Shown: positions 31,021-41,398 of the stretch, piece by piece
How the letters are laid out: every line of letters begins with the position of its first letter
Position numbering within the stretch: position 1 is the first letter of the stretch
From: Protea cynaroides
Lineage: Eukaryota > Streptophyta > Magnoliopsida > Proteales > Proteaceae
DNA: 64,000 nucleotides
NCBI GenBank assembly: GCA_028583415.1
Contig: CM053269.1
Coordinates: 46,161,888 to 46,225,887 of the forward strand
Direction: 5' to 3'
Made by a program: the position numbers and the translations under genes
The notes under the pieces: model-generated
Told to the model about the DNA's origin: nothing
The model's database searches: none
The model's input: the letters and a program-made list of their open reading frames with translations, nothing else

Positions 31021-32535
31021 TGGTTTCATTCCACCCTTTAAAGTATTTGATTTTGAACTTTTGTGAGTGCTCTTAGAGATCGTGGCATATCCTTTAAAAC
31101 CTTAATCCAAATCCACCCACCACAACTGCGAAGATGGATCTTCTACATTTCTATGCCGTGAAGTGCTAGTGACCATCTCCTGTATTATCCACTTAGAAGA
31201 ATGGTTTGATCTCAGATGGCCCATCCATTACAAGCCCTTAAATCACAGTCAAGCTATCAGTTCTAGAGTTTATGTTGACTGTATCTCAGACATGGGGCTT
31301 CATTTTTTCCTTAGTAATCCTAGGTGATCACCTGCTGTTCCAAATTTTCTCATTCAAAGACTTGCAAAATGGAGGCTTCTTTTGCCTCACGGAGAGGTCT
31401 ATTGACCTGAAATTTGACTTCCGCGGGATTATTCGACAGTTCGTACACATTTGAATCCTGTTGGGGTTGCCAACTAAGATTCCCAGGCTCGGTTGCTATT
31501 TATTTATTGATGTTTGAAGGCTTGAAATGTACTGAGTGGAACCAGATTATTGTTATGCTGCTAGTCCAGTGATCCAAGACCATGGTTACATTTTCAGTGC
31601 AGCAAAATCTGTTTGTTTGGAGAAGGAAACTCCAGAGGAATCTGTTTTTTTTTCTGGATTTCATTTTACCAAACCCACTCCCCCAAAAAATAAATAAATA
31701 AATAAATAAATCCATTCTACAACACATCTTGATCAATGAGATGCTAAATTCATTGTTGAACTCCTGTTGGAGGATGATGTGATTCCTTCATGGCACGTTC
31801 TATTGGATTAGCTTATGAATGGGTACAGGATGAATTTAGTCCAAGAAAAATTAATGGATTAGCTCAAAGGTTGCAAGACTTGCAGCCATGAACAGTGTTT
31901 TTCCTTTGTGGTACTCTACTCCTTCTTCATTGCTTTGTACCTGTCGGATTTCTACCGGGGAAAAAAATTGATAATGAAGATTCAATAAGTTAACTAGTTC
32001 ACCAAAAGGTAATAGATATTTTCATAAATAAAATGACTTATTTCCATCTTGATGCATGACTAATAACTTTCAGACCTAATTAGTATTTGGAGTTGTCCTA
32101 ATGTAATGGTAAGGTAATAGCAAAAAAGACTGTTGTCCAACAGCGTTCTCCTACGCCCACACACAAAAGTGGTGAAATGACCACCCCATCCCCTATTTTG
32201 GAATCCTGTATGTGTTTTGCATTGGCCCTCAAGTTGGTGCAGAAACTACACAGCCAGGCAGGATCCCTTTTCAATATCAGTACTCTAGCTTTATTTCACT
32301 TCACTTTTAATCGGAAAAAAAAAAAAAAAAAAAAAAAACAAACCCTAAACAAAATCACATATACTCGGCAACTCACTCGAATCTGTTGGCCACAGCCACC
32401 ATAACTGGCACCTCAATAACTTGTTCCCTCCATTTTTCGTTCGTTATGAATTTCTTTGAAAATCAAACCTCTAGATCTTCCTTTCGAAGGAGAGAAGTTG
32501 AATAGGAAGCTTTGGATTTCAGCCACCATATAAAC
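31021..32535. other. 3' flank of the START gene and intergenic DNA
   Basis: No further gene is seen. The beginning is probably the 3' UTR of the START gene. There is a TAAA tandem near 31690-31710 and a poly(A) near 32317-32338. Confidence 0.5.
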
Positions 32536-32582
32536 ACAAAAAGGGCATATCCAGTGCACAAGGTTCCTGCCACTGCGGCTCA
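32536..32582 (-). mobile_element. Au-type SINE 3' tail fragment (minus strand)
   Basis: On the minus strand GCCGCAGTGGCAGGAACC, TTGTGCACTGGATATGCCC and a T-run form the Au SINE 3' end. It is the third fragment of this family in the window. Confidence 0.65.
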
Positions 32583-32829
32583 ACAGCACCAACCGCATTC
32601 ATAAGCAATACCATGGAGACAGAATTCCTTTGAACTCAAACATCCTGAAAATGCAATGGATATAGTGTCTTCACCTGGCAAAAGATGCACCGTGCGTCCA
32701 TCAACTGGAATCATACAGTGCTTAAGTGTGGTAAAATAATGTACAATCTCCTAGTATTGGGCAAAAGCATACAGGGTGAATATATCAGAGGCATGTAACT
32801 CAAATAAGACTACTGGTTATAGTTGTTAT

Positions 32830-34530
32830 GTCGGTGAAATTTTGAATAGTAGTCATGGTCTCAGATGTTACATCGAAGACAGTCACCATGTCCAACCTAA
32901 TATAGCATACTCTCACAATCATAGGTTACCCATATAATACAACTACCAAACCTATAACATATTGTTCTTGTTGAGAAACAATTACATGCAATTTTAAACG
33001 CAACTGTTCTATGAATTCTGTTAAGAGAGCCTGTGAGGTGATGAACTGACCTACTTGTTGTCATTCTACAAAAAAGAAAGGTCAAAGATACAAGATACAG
33101 TTTTGCCCACATTGCCCGTTCGCCCATTCGCCATGTAGTTTTGCAAGGTGCTAGTTAGATGCCAATGAAAATTCCTCTAGCATAGAATGCCATGCCAAAT
33201 CAAATTCATCTTCTGTCTCCATCTTGTTAAATTTGTAAAAGACATCCTTCCACTTATTATGACACGACCTCAAAACACAAGATAAGTAGCTCAATATTTT
33301 CCTAACAATAAGCCATAGGCACACGACATGCTTTGTTTGGAGGTAATACATTCCACACAGCCTCACCAATTACATGGTCTTCATCAGTAGTAATAGAGTG
33401 GGGAGCTCTATGGTTCATATTCTTCAAAGATACCCATAACAATATAAAATTCACGAAGGGAGATTACAAGGTGTAGCTTCAACATAAGAAAGGTGTAATT
33501 ATGCACACTACATGATTAATAAGGAAAATGGTTTATTACCTTCAAAACCCATTCAAATGATGTCGCTTGCTCGTCACTCAAGAGGAAACCACCAAAGAAA
33601 CAAGTTGTCCCATAATTATTGACACCGATCCAGATTCCAACGGGCATTTCATAGGCATTGAATTTGTATGTGGTGTCAAAGACGACATCACCAAACAGAG
33701 CATAGGTATGTACTGAAGTGGCATGAGACCATGATATGTGCTCCAAGGATTTCGGGAATTAACTTTGTACTGAAATTGGAAGTCACTGTCTCAATCTTTC
33801 AGTTACTTGCACATCAAAAGCAAGGTTTCTGTATCGGTATTCCTTAAGCTATTTTTCCTCTGCTTAAGAAATTATGCACATCTTTTTTATTGAATGTCAA
33901 GCCAGAAGGGAAGAGGGGGGGAAGGGGGGGGGGGGACCTTTAACTCTTGCTCCAATAAAGTGATCATCTGACGCACCAAAATCTTAGATTTCTCAAAAGC
34001 CAGCAGGCGCTCATGGCAGCACTTGAAAATGAATTTGTAGGCACACAAATGGTGAACCTCATTTTGACTTAGAAGCTCATGGTTGTGCTGATCAGAGAAA
34101 CTAGTTATAAGCCATAACAGTTTTTCCATGTTTCTAACCAAGTAATCATTCATGTGAGCGGTGCAATTACAGCAGCCTGAATACCAACTTCTTTTGTCAT
34201 ATACAGCATCAGCAACACTTTTCTTCCCCAGTGGACCAGTACAATGGGATACAAAACACCAACTATATACTTGACCCTCAATTCCTTCTCTCCGGCATCA
34301 GCATTGCCTCCTTACGAAGAACACATTTGTTTTTGCATATCTTTCGCAAGTATCAAATGCATCATCTGCATTGTTAAACAATTGTCCCCAAAAAGGTCGT
34401 GCAGCATTCAAATCCTCCTCCACCTCATTGTCCTAATCAATATCTAATTTATCAGTTGTTACTTCTGGACACCGTTCACCAAATGGTGGCTTATCCTAGG
34501 AGTGGCAACCCATGGTGAAACCACTTAACA
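32830..34530 (-). pseudogene. FAR1-related sequence (FRS11-like) pseudogene
   Basis: Read on the minus strand, pieces line up in order with FAR1/FHY3-family proteins, which are transcription factors domesticated from Mutator-like transposases. A FAR1 DNA-binding remnant (FNNADDAFDTCERYAKTN, then KKSVADAVYDKR) lies at about 34390-34180. A DQHNHELLSQNEVHHL segment follows near 34090. The MULE transposase core includes FGDVVFDTTYKFNAYEMP and GIWIGVNNYGTTCFFGG (33720-33540), then a TTDEDH block near 33380 and KHVVCLWLIVRKIL near 33320. The frame changes between TTDEDH and KHVVCL, stop codons interrupt several segments, and a poly(G) tract (33911-33935) breaks the frame after ILVRQMITLLEQE. The SWIM zinc-finger C-terminus was not found. 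One possible intron donor follows EWVLK. It is a decayed gene copy, not a working regulator. Confidence 0.8.
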
Positions 34531-35854
34531 AAATAAAATTTATGGGCGAAGGAAGTCCAAACACTTGCACTAAAATATACTGAGGAAATATAGTTGCAAA
34601 TAAACGGGCTATCATATCCATGGACATTCACAGTATACTGGTGTATCCATTGAAATGAAGAATATAATGCAAAAGGTAAAAAATTGAGAAAAACTTTTGA
34701 AAAAAATTGAGAAAAAAGAATATCCATGGAGAATGATTGAACTAAGTATTCTGTGGTTCAAATTATAACTAGATTATGATATTGCTAGTACTTCTAGTAG
34801 TTCTGGTTCTTTTAATTTTTATTGTGCTAAGCGCATGATATTGCTGCTGATAGCTTGTTTTCTTAGCATTTTGTTTGGACTTTGGACATGTTATTATTTA
34901 TTATTATTTTTTAAGGAAGTCCTATTTAACCTCCACCCCACCCCCCAAAAAAAAAATTAAAGAATTAAAGAAAATCCAAGCACTGCAAATTAGTCCCTCC
35001 AACTCACTAGCCGAACCAATCTCACTCAATGCACAGCAAGCCCTAGAAGAAGCAAAACTAAAAACATCTAATAATTGGAAGAACTGTGAGCATTCTGGCT
35101 GTGCACAATTCTCATTTCAAAGAAACCCAGATTCTGTTACTGCTTTGGTAGAAATCAGCTTTGTTCAAAGGCGATAAATAAAGAAAGAGCTTCTGAATGT
35201 GCTATAGGCCACCATAGGTAAGAGTAGGTTAATGTTCAGAAATGAAAGGTTTCCAATTAAATTTGTCTTGGTATCTGTAAGCCTCAATAAATTGATAAAC
35301 CATTAGTTGCATAAAAATAGGGATATAACCCAGTGCAAGTCTCACTTTCACTGGGTCCCAGGAAAGGTGAACGGGAGGCAGTCTCCTAACCTCATTACTT
35401 ATAAAGGAAAGTGAGAGCTTGTATTATTTTGAATACTATTACACTTATCCAGAACCATCCTGTCAAAATTTTGCACCTTTAGGATTTGTTGACACTCCTA
35501 GAGTGAATGTAGTGGCAGTTTATTAACTAGAAACGTTATTGTAAGAGAACTCCAGGTCTCATTCAGTGACCAACAGTTTGGTGACAGTGAATCCCCACAG
35601 GTTGAGGATTTGGAGGTCACATCGCACTCAAAAGAATAATTAACCAAACTTTTCTTGTTAACTATGATCAGAACTCACAAAATATCAGAGATAAACGTAA
35701 GAACATAAAAGCAAAATGGAAATCAACCTGATATCCATAATATTGAAAAATGGACAAGGAGAATATTTCAGAAAGAAATAACTGTAGAGGGCCCAAGCAA
35801 TCTACGCAATAAGAAATAGTAAATGAGCATACCTCTGAATATTTGAATGCTAAC
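34531..35854. other. Intergenic DNA
   Basis: No gene or strong repeat is evident. The last few hundred bases, up to the PPR stop codon, should contain the PPR 3' UTR on the minus strand. Confidence 0.45.
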
Positions 35855-38800
35855 TTATGCTAGAAACTTTCTTTTACTCATGAGTACCCACTTCGTTTTT
35901 AATACACTCTGGGCTAAATCTTGTTTGCCCTCTCTATTTAACCCATGAAAAACAGTCCGGAAATTAACAGTACTGGGGAGAATCCCCTTGCCCAACATTT
36001 CATGTATAAGACGCAGCGCTTCTTCTGATCTTCTAATCTTACAGAGACAAGTTATGAACATTGAGTAAGTCTTAAAATCAGGAAATGGTCCTTTCAGTGT
36101 CAAACGGTAGAAGACACTCCAAGCATCAGTAACCATTCCCATATCCATATACCCACGAATCAATGCAGAATAGGTAACAATGGTTGGTTCACAACCATCA
36201 TCTATCATTTTATTGAAAATTTCCAAAGCTCTTGCAATCTGCTTCTCCTTGAAAAAATAAACTACAAGCGATGTATACACATGGACTGTTGGATAAATAC
36301 CTACATTTTTCATTTCCTCCACCTTAGCAAAGGCATCATCCAATCTTCCCTCCCTTAAAAATCCATGAATAAGGCTTCCAAAAATATACCGATATAGTGT
36401 AGATTGTCCCTGCCACCTTTCCTCTATCAATGCTAAAGCATCTTCTAACCTCCTTGCTCGGCAAAGAGCCCTTATGAGCAATGAATGCCAAATGGGAATT
36501 GTTAATCCATCTTTACACAGAGACTCTGTCAGTCTTCTAGCATCTGATAATCTACCCACTTCACACAAACAATCAAGAAAAATCTCAACCAGTTCTTTAT
36601 CTGGCATGAATCTAGCACTTATCATCTCACTAAATGTTTTGATGGCCTCATCTACCTTCCGGCCTTTCCTTTCACAAAGACAGATGATCAAATACTTGTA
36701 TGTACTCCCACTCGGTTGAAAACCATTGGCCTTCATCTCTATAAATTTCTGTAGAGCTATTTCTGTCAGACCCACACGACCATATTGCATTATCATAATA
36801 GTCCATGTTTCTGATGTTACTAGACAACCTCTTCTTCTCATTTCAAGGTAAAGGTTTCTCATGTGTTTAAAATCTTTTGCAGATCCTGAGATTTTGATGC
36901 TCATGTTATAGGTTTCTGTAGTGTGGCTATAGCAAGGTTGATCCTCCACCCATCTGAAAAACTGTAATGATGCATAACCATGTCTTTGGCAATTGCGAAG
37001 TATCTCCACAACAAGTTCTGGGGTGAATTGAACAGCGCACTTCTGCAGAGCATCTTGCATGAAGCACCAATCCATGGAAGATGACAAAATCCCACATATT
37101 TTATGAAGATCATGGTTGTTATAAACCACTGGCACTGGTGGCAGCTGTACCAAGTGAACCTCAGTCCTACCTGGCCGAAGTTTGTTAGAGTTTACATTCG
37201 GACCTAGTTCTGTAGCATTGGATAAATCATAATTACTGTTGCTCCCTCCAGAGTGTGAATGATTATTGAGGGTTAGAGCAGCTAATTCACCTTCTTGGAG
37301 TCTAGATGCTATCTGCATCTGCTTTACCTTTTTTACTTTCTCCAATTCTCCTTCTTTCTCCAAACCAGTTATAACCAAATGGAAGATTCCATCTCCCATG
37401 TTTATTTTGAAATCCCACATCTCATCCAAGAGCTTGAAAGCTTCATCCGCTCTTGAAACCCTACAAAGCTCTTTGATGAATACTGAATAAGATTTTTGAG
37501 TAATCTTGAACCCTTTCTCCTTCATATTCCTGAACACTTCCCATGCTTGAGAAACATGGCCGTGGCGAACATGACCTGCAACCACTCCCATGATGGCCAC
37601 AGCATCTGGCTCAACCCCATTTTCTAACATATCATCATATAACTCACAGGCTCTTTGATACTCATTTGACTGGAAAAGGTGCTGCATCATTTCAGTATAA
37701 GTGGTGACTGAAGGTAAGTGCCCTGATTCTTTAACAGTAGTAAATAATTCCAAAGCCCTAGAAACGTCATTTCTTCTCAAGTAACCATTGATGATAATCT
37801 CATAAACCTTCCCGTGAGCTACATTAGTTTTCTTAAGAATATCAGCAATTTCTAGAGCATCAGCAATTCTATCTGCTCTGCACAGCCCTTTCACCAAAAT
37901 TTCAAGACTTCCAGCATCGACTGTTATCTTCCTACTCTTAAGTTCATGAATCAGTTCCAAGGCTTCCCTGATTCTCCCTGAAATGCAAAAGCTCTTCAGC
38001 ATGTTGGAATAAACTGTATGTTCAGGAAACTGATAAATTTTAATCATGTCATCCCCAACTGACCGGACAGCAGAGACATTTCCAGATCCTGACAGGCAGG
38101 CCAACAACTGTTGATACAATTTCAAATCCACCACCATGTCCTTATGAACCATCTCCTTGTAAAGCTCTATCGCGACCTCTGATTTCCCCACAGCAGATAG
38201 ACAAGAAATTATCAGTTTATATGCCCTTTCATCTGGTTCAGAAATAAATTTCCTCATCTTCTCAAAGACCAGCAAGGCCTTGCCAATCATTTTTGCCTTC
38301 CCGTACTGAGAGATGAGTATAGTCCATGTCTTCACATCCTTAGGGCACGAGTTCTTATCCATTTCCTCAACCAATTTCTCCACCAGAACAAACTCCTTCG
38401 CTTCTCCAGCAATATATATCATGGTATTGTAAGTCCCAGTGGTGTGGCTAAACCCAGCTCTATGCTTCACCCAATTGAAGAACCTTAGAGCTAAACGGCG
38501 TACTTTAAAGCACCTTTTCAGCACTTTCTCGACAATCTCTGGATCAAATAGAAGACCCGATTTCTCTAGGCGTTCCTCCATTGGAACTGTTTCATTTTCG
38601 GCTCTTATAATCTCCGTAATCTTGTGCACAATCGGGCTAACATCGTTCACGCATTCATTTTCGAGCCGCAAGCCCTCGGCGGGCTTCCCACAAACATGTT
38701 CAGTACCAAGTGTGTACTCATCCCTTACCTTCGGTTTACTCAAGCAGGTATGTCGGGATTCTGAAATTCCAGTTGGAATTTTTTCAAAGGTAAGGTTCTC

Positions 38801-39022
38801 AGTGCCGATGATTTCCTTGATTTCGTTGAAGAGGGGATCAATGTCTTTGGCTTCTTTGACTGGTTTTCTGCTGTGGGTTTCTTTGGTTTTTGCAGATGGG
38901 CGGAAACGTGACTTCTTACAATGGATTGAAAGATGAAAATATTGGAGCTTAAAGTGATGAAAGTCATTATATTTTTGTGATAAAATCGAATCCAAAGAGG
39001 GGAATTTGGACAGATACCTCAT
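35855..39022 (-). CDS. P-class pentatricopeptide repeat protein, At5g06400-like
   Basis: An intact, intronless frame of 1055 residues starts at MRYLSKFPSL (ATG at 39022). The first 50 residues are basic and poor in acidic residues, as in a mitochondrial or plastid presequence. The body is a long run of 35-residue PPR motifs (for example TYNTMIYIAGEAKEFVLVEK, TWTILISQYGKAKMIGKALL, TYSALIRGYMDMGMVTDAWS), without E or DYW extensions, so P class. Such proteins bind organelle RNA and affect its stability, splicing or translation. It resembles Arabidopsis At5g06400, annotated as putative mitochondrial; the target RNA is unknown. The repeats form two blocks (about 161-565 and 668-1045) separated by a Ser/Asn-rich linker at 575-635. 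The opening of each block is homologous, indicating internal duplication. Confidence 0.93.
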   Translation of the reverse strand: MRYLSKFPSLDSILSQKYNDFHHFKLQYFHLSIHCKKSRFRPSAKTKETHSRKPVKEAKDIDPLFNEIKEIIGTENLTFEKIPTGISESRHTCLSKPKVRDEYTLGTEHVCGKPAEGLRLENECVNDVSPIVHKITEIIRAENETVPMEERLEKSGLLFDPEIVEKVLKRCFKVRRLALRFFNWVKHRAGFSHTTGTYNTMIYIAGEAKEFVLVEKLVEEMDKNSCPKDVKTWTILISQYGKAKMIGKALLVFEKMRKFISEPDERAYKLIISCLSAVGKSEVAIELYKEMVHKDMVVDLKLYQQLLACLSGSGNVSAVRSVGDDMIKIYQFPEHTVYSNMLKSFCISGRIREALELIHELKSRKITVDAGSLEILVKGLCRADRIADALEIADILKKTNVAHGKVYEIIINGYLRRNDVSRALELFTTVKESGHLPSVTTYTEMMQHLFQSNEYQRACELYDDMLENGVEPDAVAIMGVVAGHVRHGHVSQAWEVFRNMKEKGFKITQKSYSVFIKELCRVSRADEAFKLLDEMWDFKINMGDGIFHLVITGLEKEGELEKVKKVKQMQIASRLQEGELAALTLNNHSHSGGSNSNYDLSNATELGPNVNSNKLRPGRTEVHLVQLPPVPVVYNNHDLHKICGILSSSMDWCFMQDALQKCAVQFTPELVVEILRNCQRHGYASLQFFRWVEDQPCYSHTTETYNMSIKISGSAKDFKHMRNLYLEMRRRGCLVTSETWTIMIMQYGRVGLTEIALQKFIEMKANGFQPSGSTYKYLIICLCERKGRKVDEAIKTFSEMISARFMPDKELVEIFLDCLCEVGRLSDARRLTESLCKDGLTIPIWHSLLIRALCRARRLEDALALIEERWQGQSTLYRYIFGSLIHGFLREGRLDDAFAKVEEMKNVGIYPTVHVYTSLVVYFFKEKQIARALEIFNKMIDDGCEPTIVTYSALIRGYMDMGMVTDAWSVFYRLTLKGPFPDFKTYSMFITCLCKIRRSEEALRLIHEMLGKGILPSTVNFRTVFHGLNREGKQDLAQSVLKTKWVLMSKRKFLA

Positions 39023-39706
39023 TTAGACTCCAATAGAAGTATAGACGAACATATAACGGGAACTCGCATTCTGAATCTTTCCAAGCTTGTGCTGGAGTCT
39101 GGACTCTGAACTCTGATACCAACAAGAAAGCACGGCCCTTGAGGTTTGAACGTTGAACCGCGTCTCGTACTTGTTTGAGAACATGGAATCGGGCAAGGAT
39201 TGGTCTTCTTTTCCCTTGATTTGGCCATGACTCGTTTGACACGTTCTGAACCAGTTGTTCCGACTCGTCTGCTGCACGGTATCAGCCATGTTTAATTAGG
39301 CTTTTTCTACAACTCCTGAATGTTGATTTTGTTTTACCCAAAAAATTTTTTTTTTTATTGATTTTGGTGATTCCAGTTCCGAAAGAGCGTTTTGGGAGTA
39401 GAATTGTATTTGACAAATCAAATCTGATTTTTCACTCCCAACAATCAGATACGAAAAAAAAGATTAAAAATTAAAAAAATAATAATAAACCTGTGAAATC
39501 AAGAATCAAGGAGCAAAAATTTTATGCTTTCTTGATTCAAAATCAAAGTTGTAAAATCAAATCTTAGTGGACAAGATTAATTACGAGACCAATTGACTTG
39601 TGAGAGTCCATGTCACTTGTTTGACCGGTTTTTTTTTGTTTGATTTGTCACATGATAGATATAAATTAATCCTAGTCTGGTAATGGATTAGTATTAATAT
39701 TACGTG
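39023..39706. other. Upstream region of the PPR gene
   Basis: Probable promoter and 5' leader of the PPR gene on the minus strand. I saw no clear TATA box. Small open frames overlapping the first 270 bp are probably chance or leader frames. Confidence 0.4.
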
Positions 39707-39855
39707 ACGAATCCATGCAACCATAATTGCTTTATAATACCATGTCACGAATCTATGCAACTCTAATTACTTTATAATACCAATCACGAATCTAGGCAAC
39801 CCTAATTGCTTTATAATACTACATCACAAATCCATGCAACCCTAATTGCTTTATT
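39707..39855. repeat. 40-bp tandem repeat, 3.7 copies
   Basis: Units start at 39707, 39747, 39786 and 39826. The consensus begins ACGAATCCATGCAACC, continues CTAATTGCTTTATAATAC and ends near CATGTC. The copies differ at several positions. Confidence 0.85.
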
Positions 39856-40329
39856 TATCTCTCTACTTCCATATACAAAGAGAACAATGGAAATCCTCTT
39901 AGGATGGTAGAAAAGTTTTATCAAAACTTCTATTGAAATTCGCAAAAATCAATCCCTTACGAACATTATGTCTTTCTTATTGTTATTCGCTTATGGTTCT
40001 ATCGTGTCCTAGGGTCACCGTATGGACAATAATTCTAACAAAAGTCACTCCCGATAAAAAAAACTCTTTTCACCATCGTTCTCCAACTTTTATTGTTTGG
40101 GGTCCTACTCCGAGATCTTCAGCAATTCATCATTGCGACAACTACCATTTTTTCGGTTGAGAAAAACTTAGGTTCCTTCGATCCTACAGCCTCATGTGTG
40201 CCCTTTTCATAAATAGTGACAATCTTGGAATAAGAAAATTAAGGAAAATGAAAGAGAGGGTTTTTTCTCCATCGATGGTGAATGTTCATACACTCACTTT
40301 GATAATGTGTTAATCGATGAAGTTTTAGT

Positions 40330-40690
40330 AACTTGATCAGCACTGATGGAAGCTCTTAACGATGAACTTGTGAAAATCATTTTAGAATCTGATTGTGAAT
40401 AAGTGATTCGGTACATTAAATCTCATTCTTCTAATGTTAGCCTAAATATTCAGAAGATCCTTGATGATATCAGTTACTTATCTTCTTTCTACAAATATGT
40501 TTCTTTCATTTTTCCTCGAGGGGATGCTAGGGGTTGCCCACTCCCTTGCTCAGAAAGTCTTAATTGTAACGGGAGCAGTTAAATGACCAATTTCATCTCA
40601 TTAGCTCAGTGATCTTTGTAAGGACGGGGCCTTGGCTTGTACCTATGTGGATTTCCATATTCAATGAATTTCCTTTTTACCCCCAAAAAA
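40330..40690 (+). pseudogene. LINE 3' end remnant with RNase H-like fragment
   Basis: The translation EALNDELVKIILESDCE, with an in-frame stop before VIRYIKSHS, then ILDDISYLSSFYKYVSFIFPRGDARG matches the C-terminal half of the RNase H domain found in plant L1-type LINEs and stand-alone relatives. A +1 frameshift leads into VAHSLAQKVL, the usual continuation. About 100 bp on, CCATATTCAATGAATTTCC and a short A-run near 40686 resemble a LINE 3' UTR end. Decayed and not functional. Confidence 0.65.
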
Positions 40691-41308
40691 ATGTTCATCC
40701 TAAATCAGCAATAGGGGATCACTCTAAGGAAGAATACTCACTCGCTCAACCATCGGGATCAAAATCTAAATATGGTGCGGAAAAACCCAAATTGATATGA
40801 ATGGAAGACACCTCTAGAACTTTTTTTTCTAGGTCAGTCGAGGGAACACTGTCTTCTAGTCTATTGTTCTGCGGAGAGTGAAGACGCTGGAGATGTTTCA
40901 GCAACTATTCTGAAAAATATGATTTTGTAGAAAACAAAAGTACGCAATCACTATTGAGATCTCATTGTTACTCGTTTATATATTAGACGAATGTCCGAAC
41001 TACACTTCATCCAGTTTTAGGAGTCTCATCTAACCAGCTAATGTGGTAAGTGAAGAGATACACTACTTATATTGGATTGAAAGAAACTGAATTCTTGTAT
41101 GAAAATTAGTTAACTTCTAAAGTTTTTGAAATAACTGTAAAATAAAATAAAAGATGTGAGTTCCTGTTCAGGGTTGACATAAACCTAGCCATCCTTTAAG
41201 CATGGGCTGATTTAGGGTTGACATAAACCTAGCCACGCCAAGTATGTGAGTTCCTGTTTCTTCTTCTTCTACAACGTTCTATCGCTGATATTACCAAGAT
41301 TTCACGAA

Positions 41309-41316
41309 CACGTGTC
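41309..41316 (+). promoter_or_regulatory. G-box/ABRE-like motif
   Basis: CACGTGTC lies about 85 bp upstream of the ATG at 41399. This core is bound by bZIP or bHLH factors in plants and often found in ABA- or light-responsive promoters. Function here is unproven. Confidence 0.4.
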
Positions 41317-41398
41317 GAACATAGAGGAATAAGAGACACCAATCAAGCTTTTTTGCGGTGGACTGAGCCGCGGTGAGTAGCTTGCGAAATACGAAAAG

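Noticed and set aside
36474..36719. Plus-strand frames inside the PPR gene
   Set aside because: Shadows of the intact minus-strand gene.
38439..38936. 165-codon plus-strand open frame
   Set aside because: It is the reverse shadow of the N-terminal part of the PPR gene.
39707..39855. CCCTAA-like motifs suggesting an interstitial telomere
   Set aside because: AACCCTAA occurs once per 40-bp unit only; there is no CCCTAAA array.
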